A stretch of DNA of 64,000 bases from Kitasatospora aureofaciens (GTDB lineage Bacteria; Actinomycetota; Actinomycetes; Streptomycetales; Streptomycetaceae). Location: NCBI RefSeq assembly GCF_019192735.1, contig NZ_JAHTKP010000035.1:17120-81119 (forward strand). The letters run 5' to 3'. The notes below the pieces were generated by a model. The model ran no database searches, was not told the DNA's origin, and was given only the letters and a program-made list of their open reading frames with translations. The stretch's first letter is position 1, and each line of letters starts with the position of its first letter. This document shows positions 19,827 to 28,466 of the stretch, piece by piece. Position numbers and translations under genes: made by a program.

Positions 19827-19840
19827 ATGACATCCGTCAT
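19827..19840 (+). promoter_or_regulatory. Dyad ATGAC-N4-GTCAT upstream of exporter operon
   Basis: A short perfect inverted repeat, ATGAC and GTCAT separated by four bases, lies 107 bases before the exporter ATPase start. NarL/DesR-type regulators bind short dyads of this kind, so it is a candidate autoregulatory operator for the response regulator encoded at 23003. The remaining gap (19841-19947) holds no gene. Confidence 0.4.
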
Positions 19841-19947
19841 ACCGAAGGCACGACGGCGGACACTGCCGCCGGACCCGGCCCGCGCGGGACTCTGTGGTGG
19901 TGCGAACGACACCGAACGCAACACCACCAGGGGAGAGGAGCGGGGCG

Positions 19948-20910
19948 ATGGACACGGAGGTGGCCGCCTTCCGCGGCGTCGGCAAGAGCTACGGGCGGGT
20001 GCGCGCGGTGGACGGTCTGGACCTCGTGCTGCGGCCGGGCGAGACCGTCGCCCTGCTCGGCCCGAACGGCGCCGGCAAGTCCACCAGCCTGGACCTGCTG
20101 CTCGGCCTGCGCGAGCCCGACCAGGGCAGCGTCTCGCTGTTCGGAGGCAGCCCGCGCGAGGCGATCGCGGCCGGCCGGGTCGGCGCGATGCTGCAGAGCG
20201 GCGGGCTGATGGCCGACGTCAAGGTCCGCGAGCTGGTCAGGCTCGCCTGCGACGTGCACCCGCGCGGTCGGTCGGTTACGGGGGTACTGACCGACGCCGG
20301 GATCACCGAGCTGGCCGAGCGCCGGGTCGACAAGCTGTCCGGCGGCCAGGAGCAGCGGGTCCGCTTCGCCCTGGCGATCGCCGGCAACAGCGACCTGATC
20401 GTGCTGGACGAGCCCACCACCGGCATGGACGTCAGCGTCCGGCAGGCGTTCTGGGCGAGCATGCGGGCGCAGGCGGACGCCGGGCGCACGGTGCTGTTCG
20501 CCACGCACTACCTGGAGGAGGCGGACTCGATCGCCGACCGCGTGCTGGTGCTGCACCGCGGCCGGCTGATCGCCGACGGCAGCTCCGCCGAGATCAAGGC
20601 GCGCGCCGGGGCCCGCCGGGTGGCGTTCGAACTGCATGACGGGGACCTCTCTGGGGCCGCCGGGCCGTTCGAGGACTCGGTGCTGCGCACCCTGCCCGGC
20701 GTGCAGTCGCTGGACGTCACCGCCCGGGTGCCGGGGGTGCGGACGGTCCGGATCCGGACCGCGGACGCCGACGCGAGCGTCGCCGGGCTCTACCGGGCGG
20801 GCCTGTACCCGCGCGGGCTGGAGGTCACCGGCCTGGGCCTGGAGCAGGCCTTCCTGACCATCACCGGCGAGCAGGACAACCAGGACGCTGTGAAGGAGAC
20901 CGTGCGATGA
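19948..20910 (+). CDS. ABC transporter ATP-binding protein (drug/lipid exporter type)
   Basis: A 320-residue ATPase. Walker A GPNGAGKS is near residue 43, with a Q loop, signature LSGGQEQR, Walker B LIVLDEPTTGMD and an H loop (FATHYLEEAD). The C-terminal ~90 residues fit the DUF4162-type extension of DrrA/CcmA-like ATPases. GGGAGAGGAG just before 19948 favours this ATG over an in-frame upstream one. The gene overlaps the permease gene by 4 bases. With it and the two-component genes it forms the arrangement seen in regulated antimicrobial-export modules. Confidence 0.92.
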   Translation: MDTEVAAFRGVGKSYGRVRAVDGLDLVLRPGETVALLGPNGAGKSTSLDLLLGLREPDQGSVSLFGGSPREAIAAGRVGAMLQSGGLMADVKVRELVRLACDVHPRGRSVTGVLTDAGITELAERRVDKLSGGQEQRVRFALAIAGNSDLIVLDEPTTGMDVSVRQAFWASMRAQADAGRTVLFATHYLEEADSIADRVLVLHRGRLIADGSSAEIKARAGARRVAFELHDGDLSGAAGPFEDSVLRTLPGVQSLDVTARVPGVRTVRIRTADADASVAGLYRAGLYPRGLEVTGLGLEQAFLTITGEQDNQDAVKETVR

Positions 20911-21629
20911 CCACCCTGATCCGGCTGGAGATCCTGCGGACCCTCCGTAACCGCCGGTACCTGCTCTTCACGATCGCCTACCCGGCGCTCATGTACTTCT
21001 TCTTCATCCACGCCTACGACTCCACCAAGCTGGCCGGCGGCCTGCCGGTGAAGACCTACTTCATGGTCTCGATGGCGACCTTCGGTGCGGTCGGCGCGGT
21101 GCTCACCGGCAGCGCGCAGCGGATCTCGCTGGAGCGCAAGAGCGGCTGGGTGCGCCAGCTGCGGCTGACCGCGCTGCCCGGCCGGGCGTACACCTTCGGC
21201 AAGATCGCCGCGAGCGCGGTGACCACGTTGCCCGCGATCCTGGTGGTGTTCGCGGTCGGCGCGAGCCAGGGGGTCTCGCTGGGCGCGGCGCAGTGGATCG
21301 GCCTGGTGGCGGCGCTGTGGCTGGGCAGCTTCGTGTTCGCGGCGCTCGGGGTGGCGCTCGGGTACGCGGCGGCGCCGGACTCGGTGCAGACGATCGTGAT
21401 GATCGCCTACATGCTGATGTCGCTGTTCGGCGGGACGTGGTTCCCGGTGAGCGGCTCGCTGGAGAAGTTCGCCCAGTTCAACCCGGTGTACCTGTACAAC
21501 AAGCTGGCCACCTTCACCCAGCCCGGGCACTCGCTGGACACCGTCGCCGTCGCCGGACTGGCCGGCTTCCTCGCGGTGTTCGTCGCCGCTGCCGCCGTGC
21601 TGTACCGGCGTGACACCCGCCAGGCATGA
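20907..21629 (+). CDS. ABC-2 type exporter permease
   Basis: A 240-residue integral membrane protein with six predicted helices of the ABC2_membrane family, starting MTTLIRLEILRTLRNRRYLL. The FGGTWFPVS segment before the last helices is typical of these permeases. ATGA overlaps join it to the ATPase gene upstream and to the histidine kinase gene downstream, so all three are translationally coupled. The exported substrate is unknown; antibiotics or lipids are usual for the class. Confidence 0.92.
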   Translation: MTTLIRLEILRTLRNRRYLLFTIAYPALMYFFFIHAYDSTKLAGGLPVKTYFMVSMATFGAVGAVLTGSAQRISLERKSGWVRQLRLTALPGRAYTFGKIAASAVTTLPAILVVFAVGASQGVSLGAAQWIGLVAALWLGSFVFAALGVALGYAAAPDSVQTIVMIAYMLMSLFGGTWFPVSGSLEKFAQFNPVYLYNKLATFTQPGHSLDTVAVAGLAGFLAVFVAAAAVLYRRDTRQA

Positions 21630-22882
21630 TGATCCACATGAGTGACGCGCGCCGGACCCACCGCCCCGACGAGCAGCCGGAGGTGGGTCCGGCGCGCGCG
21701 TCGTTCATGAACGTCCCCGGCTCCCCGGTGGAGACCCGGCGGCAGCTGCTGGTCAAGGTCGCCTGGATGCTGCTGTGGATGCTCTACCTGGCCTACCCGG
21801 CGGGGGACCTGCTGCACGGCGGCCACAGCCTGGGCGGCCAGGTGCTCGGCTGGGTCTGCCTGGCCGCCTTCGTGGCCGCCTACATCCTGCTGGTGATCTT
21901 CCGCTCGACGGCTGGGATGAAGCCCCGGGCCTGCCAGGTGATCGTCGCGACGATGATCGCGCTCGCGATCGCCGCCTCCTTCGTCCTGGGCGGCGCCTTC
22001 CTGACCCTCTTCATCTACGCCTCGGTGTGCCTCGCGATCATCACGCCGGTGCGCTACGCGCTGCGCGGGCTCGCCGGCATGGCCGCGCTCACCGCCGTGA
22101 CCGGCCTGCTGATCCACGCCGGTACGGACAACATCACGACCTTCGCGCTCAGCGCCTTCCTCTCCGGCGTCGCGATGACCGGTCTGCAGCGGCTGGTCGC
22201 CACCATGAAGGAACTGCGCGAGGCCCGCGCCGCCGTCGCGCACCTGGCCGCCTCCGAGGAGCGGCTGCGGATGGCCCGGGACCTGCACGACCTGCTCGGG
22301 CACTCGCTGTCGCTGATCACGCTGAAGAGCGAGCTGGCCGGGCGGTTCATGGACGCCGGCAAGGACGAGGCGGCCCGGGCGCAGGTCGCCGACATCGAGC
22401 AGGTGGCCCGGCAGTCGCTGATCGACGTCCGGGAGGCCGTCACCGGCTTCCGCCGGCCCACCCTGCCGGTCGAACTCGCCGCCGCCCGGACCGCGTTGGC
22501 GGCGGCACAGGTGACCCTGGAGGCCGCGCCGGAGCTCGTCGACACCTGGCCCGGGTTGGCCAACGAGGAGGCGGGGGCGCTGGCGTGGGCGCTGCGCGAG
22601 GCCGTCACCAACATCGTCCGGCACGGCGAGGGCGCCACCGTCTGCACCGTCACCGCCGACACGGCGTGGGAGGCGAACGGCGAGCGGTACGCCGTCCTGG
22701 AGATCACCGACGACGGGCGGGGGCCGGGCAAGTCCCAGCCGGGGAACGGGCTTTCGGGCCTGGAGGAGCGGCTGGCGCTGGTCGGCGGGCGGCTGGAGAC
22801 CGGGCCGGGGGTGCGGGGCAAGGGCTTCCGGCTGCGGGCCTTGGTGCCGCTGCGGACGGTCTCGGCGCCGGTCGCTCCCTAG
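21626..22882 (+). CDS. Sensor histidine kinase, DesK/NarX-like (HisKA_3)
   Basis: A 418-residue membrane kinase. About four to six N-terminal helices form a sensor with almost no extracellular loop (residues ~45-185). A coiled-coil linker and the HisKA_3 box RMARDLHDLLGH follow, with the phosphorylated His at residue 221. The HATPase_c domain shows the N box (REAVTNIVRH) and a GNGLSGLEERL G box. The first ATG overlaps the permease stop; a second ATG four codons later is an alternative. It presumably detects the exporter's substrate or membrane stress. A strong hairpin separates it from its partner regulator gene. Confidence 0.92.
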   Translation: MMIHMSDARRTHRPDEQPEVGPARASFMNVPGSPVETRRQLLVKVAWMLLWMLYLAYPAGDLLHGGHSLGGQVLGWVCLAAFVAAYILLVIFRSTAGMKPRACQVIVATMIALAIAASFVLGGAFLTLFIYASVCLAIITPVRYALRGLAGMAALTAVTGLLIHAGTDNITTFALSAFLSGVAMTGLQRLVATMKELREARAAVAHLAASEERLRMARDLHDLLGHSLSLITLKSELAGRFMDAGKDEAARAQVADIEQVARQSLIDVREAVTGFRRPTLPVELAAARTALAAAQVTLEAAPELVDTWPGLANEEAGALAWALREAVTNIVRHGEGATVCTVTADTAWEANGERYAVLEITDDGRGPGKSQPGNGLSGLEERLALVGGRLETGPGVRGKGFRLRALVPLRTVSAPVAP

Positions 22883-22889
22883 CGGTGAT

Positions 22890-22924
22890 CCTGCGCGCCC
22901 TGGCCGCCGGCCAGGGCGCGCAGG
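22890..22924 (+). terminator. Strong hairpin between kinase and regulator genes
   Basis: A perfect 16-bp stem, CCTGCGCGCCCTGGCC (22890-22905) with its complement at 22909-22924, and a 3-nt loop. It starts 8 bases after the kinase stop codon. It should end or sharply reduce transcripts from the exporter-kinase operon before the response regulator gene. Confidence 0.75.
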
Positions 22925-22989
22925 TGGTGCGGCGGCACGCTGACCGCCCGCCTCCGCCGCCCGCGCCGCCGCCGCTCAACCCCGCCCTC

Positions 22990-22995
22990 TAAGGT
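22990..22995 (+). promoter_or_regulatory. Probable leaderless -10 box of response regulator gene
   Basis: TAAGGT ends 7 bases before the ATG at 23003 and there is no Shine-Dalgarno. This gives the regulator its own leaderless promoter downstream of the hairpin at 22890. Confidence 0.55.
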
Positions 22996-23002
22996 CGTGC
23001 CC

Positions 23003-23632
23003 ATGAGTGACATTCAGAACGGGCCCTCGATCCGCGTGCTGCTGGCCGAGGATCAGGGCATGGTCCGGGAGGCGCTGGCGGCGCTGCTCGGGCTGGAGGG
23101 GGACATCGACGTCGTGGCGCAGGTCGGCCGCGGGGACGAGGTGGTGGCGGCGGTGCTGGCGAACGACGTGCAGGTCGCCGTGCTGGACATCGAGATGCCG
23201 GGGATGACGGGCATCGAGGCGGCCGCGGACCTGCGCAAGCAGGCGCCGGGCACCAAGGTCGTGATCGCGACGACCTTCGGGCGGCCGGGCTATCTGCGGC
23301 GGGCGATGGAGTCGGGTGCGGACGCGTTCCTGGTGAAGGACGCGCCCGCCTCGGAGCTGGCGGAGGCGATCCGCCGGGTGCTGCGCGGGGAGCGAGTGAT
23401 CGACCCGGCGCTGGCGGCCGCGGCGCTGGCCGAGGGCGCGAACCCGCTGACCGCCCGCGAGCGGGACGTGCTGGGCGCGGCGGCGGACGGCGCGGTGAAC
23501 GCGGACATCGCCAAGCGGCTGCACCTGTCCGAGGGGACGGTCCGCAACTACCTGTCGATGGCGATCCAGAAGACCGAGGCCCGCAACCGCACCGAGGCGG
23601 TCCGGATCGCCCGCGAGAAGGGCTGGCTGTAG
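23003..23632 (+). CDS. NarL/LuxR-family response regulator
   Basis: A 209-residue regulator. The receiver domain spans residues ~9-125 with acidic residues Glu16/Asp17, phospho-acceptor Asp62 in VLDIEMPG and the conserved Lys in FLVKDAPASELAEAI. A LuxR-type HTH follows (LTARERDVLGAAADG, then IAKRLHLSEGTVRNYLSMAIQKTEARNR in part). The ATG at 23003 is preferred to a GTG two codons upstream because the -10 box TAAGGT is correctly spaced for leaderless initiation. It should control the exporter operon upstream and perhaps itself. Its partner is the kinase at 21626-22882. Confidence 0.92.
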   Translation: MSDIQNGPSIRVLLAEDQGMVREALAALLGLEGDIDVVAQVGRGDEVVAAVLANDVQVAVLDIEMPGMTGIEAAADLRKQAPGTKVVIATTFGRPGYLRRAMESGADAFLVKDAPASELAEAIRRVLRGERVIDPALAAAALAEGANPLTARERDVLGAAADGAVNADIAKRLHLSEGTVRNYLSMAIQKTEARNRTEAVRIAREKGWL

Positions 23633-23662
23633 GAACCCTCAGGAAACCCGCCCGGAGGAAAC

Positions 23663-24535
23663 TCAGTTCAGCCGGTGCCGAGCGGCCCGGGCGTCCTGGC
23701 GGACCTTCGCCGCCGCGTCCGGGTCGAAGGCGTCGAGGATCTCCGCGTAGGCGTCCATCTCGGCCGAGCCGCCGAGGAAGTCCCCTGTCCGTACGAGGAG
23801 TTCGGCGCGTTCGAGGCGGAGCTGGGCGGGGTGTCGGGGGAGTAGGAGGGCGAGCTCGGTGGCCCAGAGCTGGGTGCGGGCGTGCTCGGGGCGGTCGGCG
23901 GCCCAGGCGCGGATGTTGCCGAGGACCCGGTGGACGATGTCGAGCGGCTGGGCCGGGGTGAGCAGCGCGGGCGTGAACTCGTGCCCGGTGGCCCGGACGA
24001 GGCGTTCGGCGTCGTCGGGGTCGAGCAGCCGCCCGCCGTGGAAGGGGTCGGCCAGGACGTAGTCCTCGCCGCCCGCCGGGCCGCCGACGGCGACGATGAA
24101 GTGACCGGGCAGGGCGATGCCGTGGACGGTGAGGCCGGCCCGCCGCCCGACCGCCATCCACACCAGGGACAGCATGATCGGCAGCCCGCGCCGCCGCCGC
24201 AGCACGTCGGGCAGCAGGGAGGACTCCAGCCGCCGGTAGTCGGCCTGCCGCCCGTGGAACCGCTCGCGCCCGCCGAGGACGGCGGCGAGCAGGGCGGCGG
24301 TCTCCTCGGGCCCGGCGGGCGCCCGTTCGGCGACGGCGAGGCGGACGGCGCCGGCGTGCCGGTCGAGCGCGGCCTCGCAGGCGGCGAGCAGGGCGTCGAG
24401 GCTGGGCGGCTCCCCGGGGTCGTCGGGGTCGAGGGCGGGGCCGTGTTCGGCGGCGGCGAGCAGGCAGAGCAGCACCGGATCGGGCTGCTCGGCGCGGGCG
24501 GCGGTCCGGAAGCGGTGTCTGCTCTGCTCGGTCAC
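23663..24535 (-). CDS. Transglutaminase-like SirB1-family protein
   Basis: About 290 residues from a GTG at 24535 (start uncertain; no clear ribosome-binding site, and the frame stays open upstream). The central part has the transglutaminase-like/SirB1 core: RRRGLPIMLSLVWMAVGRRAG, then GIALPGHFIVAVG with the conserved His, and YVLADPFHGGRLL with the conserved Asp. The usual Cys of active transglutaminases is not evident (MLSLVW at the position), so it may be a non-catalytic family member. Tetratricopeptide-like helices follow at the C-terminus. It converges with the response regulator gene. The function is unknown. Confidence 0.8.
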   Translation of the reverse strand: MTEQSRHRFRTAARAEQPDPVLLCLLAAAEHGPALDPDDPGEPPSLDALLAACEAALDRHAGAVRLAVAERAPAGPEETAALLAAVLGGRERFHGRQADYRRLESSLLPDVLRRRRGLPIMLSLVWMAVGRRAGLTVHGIALPGHFIVAVGGPAGGEDYVLADPFHGGRLLDPDDAERLVRATGHEFTPALLTPAQPLDIVHRVLGNIRAWAADRPEHARTQLWATELALLLPRHPAQLRLERAELLVRTGDFLGGSAEMDAYAEILDAFDPDAAAKVRQDARAARHRLN

Positions 24536-24638
24536 GGTGACGGCGACGGCTTTCGTACGACGGACGGGCAAAAAGGACGGGGAAGGGACGGGCAAAAGGG
24601 CGAACGACAGGCAGGGTGAAAGAACGGACGGCCCGCGG

Positions 24639-25652
24639 CTACCCCTGGGACAGCCGCGCGTAGTGGTAAGTGTGACTGGTCGTGAAGCCGAGTCCGTCAT
24701 AGAGCGCAACCGCACCGTCGTTGTCCGCCTCGACCTGCAGGTAGGCGCCGGTGGCCCCCTCCTCGGCCGCGCGGGCGGCGAGCACCGCCATGACGGCCGT
24801 GGCCAGCCCGGCCCGCCGGGCGTACGGCTGGACCTCGATCGCGCCGAAGCCGGCCCACGGCCCGTCGATGACGCAGCGTCCGATCGCCAGCGGCGGCTGC
24901 CCTGCGGCCCCCGGCGCGGTGGCGAACCAGACCGACGGCCCGCCGTGGAGCACCTGCCGGGCGGCCTCCCGTACCGCCGGGTCCTCGCTCAGCTTCCCGT
25001 ACAGCGACATCCACGCGGGCCCCGCCGTCCGCGACAGCCGCACCCGGTCGTGCCCGGTGCCGCCCCGGGCCAGCCCGGCGAGCGGAGAGGTCCGTACCAG
25101 CGTGGGCGAGTCCGGGGGGCCCAGCAGCTCCAGCGGCGCCCGCAGGTCGTCCGCCGTCCCGGGCGTGACGACCTCGACCCAGGCGGGCAGTCCGCGCGCC
25201 GCGTACCAGTCCCGGACGGCGGCCAGCGCCTGCGCCGTCGGCAGTCCGGGATCGCCGAGCGCCTGGACGGAGTTGGCCCGCTTGGTGAACCCGGCCGAGG
25301 CACGCAGCGTCCACGCGCCGAGCGCCTCCTGCTCGACGGCGGGCCAGCCGCGCGCGGCGATCCGCTGGAGCTCGACGGGCGTGGCGGCCGGCAGCGGGGC
25401 GCGCCGGGCCGGGAAGAGCGGCACGACCTTGCCCGCGACCAGCAGCTGTTCCGCGAACGAGACCGGTTCGCCGGCCCGGGGCACGACCGTCAACCCATGA
25501 TCGTCCCACGATGTGAGCACGCCGATCGCATCGCGGAAGACCGGCCGGTCGCCCACGAACTCGGAGACACGCCGGACGGACACGCGTCGTCCCACGTCAG
25601 AGCGATCTATCCGGACCTCCGGACGCTCCTGGACCGGCCCGCCTGCCGTCAT
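24639..25652 (-). CDS. GNAT N-acetyltransferase, Rv0428c-like
   Basis: A 337-residue protein. The N-terminal ~90 residues form a small beta domain (VGRRVSVRRVSEFVGDRPVFRDAIGVLTSW). The C-terminus is a GNAT fold with the acetyl-CoA loop around ARRAGLATAVMAVLAARA and the final YLQVEADNDGAVALYDGLGF motif. AGGAGG six bases upstream supports the ATG at 25652. The two-domain layout matches the actinobacterial Rv0428c/CG3035 group, some of which were proposed to make N-acetylglutamate. Substrate specificity is not resolvable here. It is transcribed divergently from the ferredoxin gene across a 131-base control region. Confidence 0.85.
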   Translation of the reverse strand: MTAGGPVQERPEVRIDRSDVGRRVSVRRVSEFVGDRPVFRDAIGVLTSWDDHGLTVVPRAGEPVSFAEQLLVAGKVVPLFPARRAPLPAATPVELQRIAARGWPAVEQEALGAWTLRASAGFTKRANSVQALGDPGLPTAQALAAVRDWYAARGLPAWVEVVTPGTADDLRAPLELLGPPDSPTLVRTSPLAGLARGGTGHDRVRLSRTAGPAWMSLYGKLSEDPAVREAARQVLHGGPSVWFATAPGAAGQPPLAIGRCVIDGPWAGFGAIEVQPYARRAGLATAVMAVLAARAAEEGATGAYLQVEADNDGAVALYDGLGFTTSHTYHYARLSQG

Positions 25653-25783
25653 CTGGGCACCTCCTGTGCATTCACGGTCTCTGACCCGCGATACTAGGGG
25701 TGGGCATCGACGACGCCGCGCTCACCGCGCACGCGAGCAGAACAGAACGGGCCGACAGGGCCCTTCCGAGGAGGAACGACAGC

Positions 25784-26110
25784 GTGACCTACGTCATCGC
25801 GCAGCCTTGTGTAGACGTGAAGGACAAGGCGTGCATCGAAGAGTGCCCGGTTGACTGCATCTACGAGGGCGAGCGATCGCTCTACATCCACCCGGATGAG
25901 TGTGTCGACTGTGGCGCTTGCGAGCCGGTCTGCCCGGTCGAGGCGATCTTCTACGAGGACGACACTCCCGAGGAGTGGAAGGACTACTACAAGGCGAACG
26001 TCGAGTTCTTCGACGACCTCGGTTCGCCCGGTGGCGCCTCGAAGCTGGGCCTGATCGAGCGCGACCACCCGTTCATCGCCGCTCTGCCGCCGCAGAACGC
26101 CGACCACTGA
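25784..26110 (+). CDS. fdxA: 7Fe-8S ferredoxin
   Basis: A 108-residue ferredoxin from a GTG at 25784, with GAGGAGG about 10 bases upstream. Cys9, Cys17 and Cys21 with Cys50, and the motif C40-x2-C43-x2-C46-x3-C50, give the [3Fe-4S][4Fe-4S] pattern of actinobacterial FdxA/FdxC; Cys25 is an extra conserved Cys. It carries low-potential electrons in the cytoplasm. The next gene (dapC) starts 20 bases downstream, the same pair order as fdxC-dapC in M. tuberculosis. Confidence 0.95.
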   Translation: MTYVIAQPCVDVKDKACIEECPVDCIYEGERSLYIHPDECVDCGACEPVCPVEAIFYEDDTPEEWKDYYKANVEFFDDLGSPGGASKLGLIERDHPFIAALPPQNADH

Positions 26111-26130
26111 CGATCGGTGGCATCCGAGCT

Positions 26131-27294
26131 GTGAACGACAACAGCACGCGCGCGCCGTTCCCGGGCCACCCGGGGGCGGCGCGCCGCGTTTCCGACCTTT
26201 TGCCTGTGTTCCCCTGGGACAAGCTGGAGCCGTACAAGAAGACCGCGCTCGCCCACCCGGGCGGCCTCTGCGACTTCTCGGTGGGCACCCCGGTCGACCC
26301 GGTCCCCGAGGTGATCCAGAAGGCGCTGGCCGCGACCACCGACACCCCCGGCTACCCGACCGTCTGGGGCCCGCTGGAGCTGCGCGAGGCGATCGCCGGC
26401 TGGCTGCACCGCCGGTGCGGCGCCGAGATCGGCCCGCAGGCCGTGCTGCCGACCATCGGCTCCAAGGAGCTGGTGGCCTGGCTGCCGACCCAGCTCGGCC
26501 TCGGCCCGGGCGACCAGGTCGCCTACCCGCGGCTGGCCTACCCGACCTACGAGGTGGGCGCGCGGCTGTGCGGCGCGGAGCCGGTCGCGTACGACTCGGT
26601 GGACGAGCTGGACGGCTCGCGGGTGCGCCTGCTCTGGGTGAACTCGCCGTCCAACCCGACCGGCCGGGTGCTCGGCAAGGACGAGCTGCGCCGCGCGGTC
26701 GGGTGGGCCCGGGAGCACCGGGTGCTGCTCGTCAGCGACGAGTGCTACCTGGAGCTGGGCTGGACCGCGGAGCCGGTCTCCGTCCTGCACCCGGACGTCT
26801 GCGGCGGCCCCGACAACGGCAAGGGCCACGAGGGCCTGCTGGCCGTCCACTCGCTCTCCAAGCGCTCCAACCTGGCCGGCTACCGCGCCTCCTTCGTGGC
26901 GGGCGACCCGGTGGTGGTCAAGGAGCTGCTGGAGGTGCGCAAGCACGGCGGCATGATCGTGCCGGCGCCCGTCCAGGCGGCGACGATCGCCGCGCTGGCG
27001 GACGACGCGCACGTGGCCGAGCAGCGGGAGCGGTACGCGGCCCGGCGCTCGGCGCTGCGGGCGGCGCTGGAGGCGTACGGCTTCCGGATCGAGCACTCGG
27101 AGGCGAGCCTCTACCTGTGGGCGACCCAGGACCGCCCGTGCTGGGAGACCGTGGCCGAACTCGCCGGGCTGGGCATCCTGGTGGCGCCCGGGGACTTCTA
27201 CGGTCCGGCCGGTGACCGCTTCGTCCGGGTCGCGTTCACGGCGACGGACGAGCGGGTCGCCTCGGCCGTGGAACGGCTGAACGCGGCGCGCTAG
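26131..27294 (+). CDS. dapC: Succinyldiaminopimelate transaminase
   Basis: A 387-residue fold-type I PLP aminotransferase. The start is the GTG at 26131. Visible features are the DFSVGTPVDPVP entry segment, GYPTVWGPLELREAI, NSPSNPTGRVL (substrate/PLP binding), SDECYLELGW (the Asp that contacts the PLP pyridine nitrogen) and SLSKRSNLAG with the PLP Lys. It transfers an amino group to N-succinyl-2-amino-6-ketopimelate in meso-diaminopimelate and lysine synthesis. dapE, the next pathway step, lies 2.4 kb downstream. It is probably cotranscribed with the ferredoxin gene. Confidence 0.93.
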   Translation: MNDNSTRAPFPGHPGAARRVSDLLPVFPWDKLEPYKKTALAHPGGLCDFSVGTPVDPVPEVIQKALAATTDTPGYPTVWGPLELREAIAGWLHRRCGAEIGPQAVLPTIGSKELVAWLPTQLGLGPGDQVAYPRLAYPTYEVGARLCGAEPVAYDSVDELDGSRVRLLWVNSPSNPTGRVLGKDELRRAVGWAREHRVLLVSDECYLELGWTAEPVSVLHPDVCGGPDNGKGHEGLLAVHSLSKRSNLAGYRASFVAGDPVVVKELLEVRKHGGMIVPAPVQAATIAALADDAHVAEQRERYAARRSALRAALEAYGFRIEHSEASLYLWATQDRPCWETVAELAGLGILVAPGDFYGPAGDRFVRVAFTATDERVASAVERLNAAR

Positions 27295-27303
27295 CGACGC
27301 GGC

Positions 27304-27338
27304 AGAGGGGCCGGTGTCAGTCCGACACCGGCCCCTCT
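27304..27338 (+). terminator. Terminator of ferredoxin-dapC operon
   Basis: A 15-bp GC stem (27304-27318 with 27324-27338) and a 5-nt loop, 10 bases after the dapC stop. Confidence 0.88.
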
Positions 27339-27359
27339 CGCATGCCTGATGAGGTCAGC

Positions 27360-27394
27360 ACGAAGGGGGCCGGCCCCGGACCGGCCCCCTTCGT
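27360..27394 (-). terminator. Second hairpin, terminator of the convergent secreted-protein gene
   Basis: A perfect 14-bp stem (27360-27373 with 27381-27394) and a 7-nt loop, just beyond the stop of the minus-strand gene at 27407. It can work in both directions. Confidence 0.82.
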
Positions 27395-27406
27395 CGTGTC
27401 CGGGGA

Positions 27407-28177
27407 CTACAGCGGCAGGCCGCTGATGCTGCCGCCGTTCACGCCGCCCAGCAGCCCGGTGACCGGGCCGAGCGCGTTGGTGAGGCCCGACAGCGGGTTG
27501 TTCGGGCCGAGGTCGGCGCCGCCGAGGCGGTTGGCGGAGCCGTGCTCGGCGAGGCCGAGGACGTCGGCGCCGGGCAGGCCGCCCGGCAGCGCGCGCCCGA
27601 CGGAGCCCAGCGGCAGCGCGTCGGTGACGGCGTTGGTGCTGGGGACGGCACTGGACAGCTTGCCGGCGCCGGGCAGGCCCTGGGCGACGGCGCCGGTCTG
27701 GGCGAGCCCGCCGACCGGGCTGGCGGCGGCGCTGCGGGTGCCCATGCCCTTGCCGGTGACGGCCTCACCGAGCTTGTCGGCCAGTGTGGAGGCGACCCTC
27801 GGGGTGACCGCGGAGAGCTGGCCGGTGGTGGCGGCGGTCTGGTCGACCGGGGCGGTCAGCGAGCTGGCCTTCTCGTTCGCCTCGGGGAGCTGGTGGGCGA
27901 TGATGTTGCCGGCCGCGTCGGCGGAGGCCGGTACGCCGGCGGCGACGGTGGCGGCACCGGTGGTGCCGGCGGCGTCGCCGAGCTGGTGGGTGGTGTGCTG
28001 CAGGCTGGAACCCGCGTCGGTGTTGGTCAGCTGGCCCAGCGGCTTGGCCAGGTCGCTCTTGGGCAGCAGGGCGTCGCCGCCCAGGGCGGACGCGGAGCCG
28101 GCCGCGACCAGCGGGGTCGCTCCGGCCGCCACGAGCAGCGCGGCCTGGGCGATCCGGCGCGTGAGGGGGTGAGACAT
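27407..28177 (-). CDS. Secreted Ala/Gly/Leu-rich protein of unknown function
   Basis: A 256-residue protein with a Sec signal peptide (MSHPLTRRIAQAALLVAAGATPLVAAGSASA) likely cleaved after ASA. The mature part is low in charge and rich in Ala, Gly, Thr and Leu, and ends in a Gly/Leu/Pro stretch (GPVTGLLGGVNGGSISGLPL). GAGGAG five bases before the ATG supports this start. Similar Streptomyces proteins are often mislabelled 'ATP-binding protein', but no nucleotide-binding motif is present. It may be a surface or aggregating protein; this is inference. The 289 bases upstream (28178-28466) contain no other gene and should hold its promoter. Confidence 0.78.
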   Translation of the reverse strand: MSHPLTRRIAQAALLVAAGATPLVAAGSASALGGDALLPKSDLAKPLGQLTNTDAGSSLQHTTHQLGDAAGTTGAATVAAGVPASADAAGNIIAHQLPEANEKASSLTAPVDQTAATTGQLSAVTPRVASTLADKLGEAVTGKGMGTRSAAASPVGGLAQTGAVAQGLPGAGKLSSAVPSTNAVTDALPLGSVGRALPGGLPGADVLGLAEHGSANRLGGADLGPNNPLSGLTNALGPVTGLLGGVNGGSISGLPL

Positions 28178-28466
28178 GAGGCTCCTCGAAGGGTCTGGGT
28201 CCGTCCCGTCCGCCGGGCGGACGACGTTGTTACCGCTTGAGAAGCCAGAAGGTTTCGGCCGGTGCAAGGAAAGTGTCTGACTGACGATCGGATCGTATGA
28301 CCGCAGCAAGCGCGCCCGCCGACGCCCGCCGGGAGCCGCGGACGCGGCGCCGGGCAAGGGGAGTGACGGTTCTCCACTCGGGGTCGCCGGAACGGGGGGC
28401 CGGTCCACTGAAGTTGACCTGATTCACCCGTCCGGCGGCAACCCGAACGTCAGTGCGTCAGCCCCG

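Noticed and set aside
17405..19927. 840-codon minus-strand open frame
   Set aside because: Antisense to the S9 peptidase gene, whose catalytic motifs are intact; no start or domain support.
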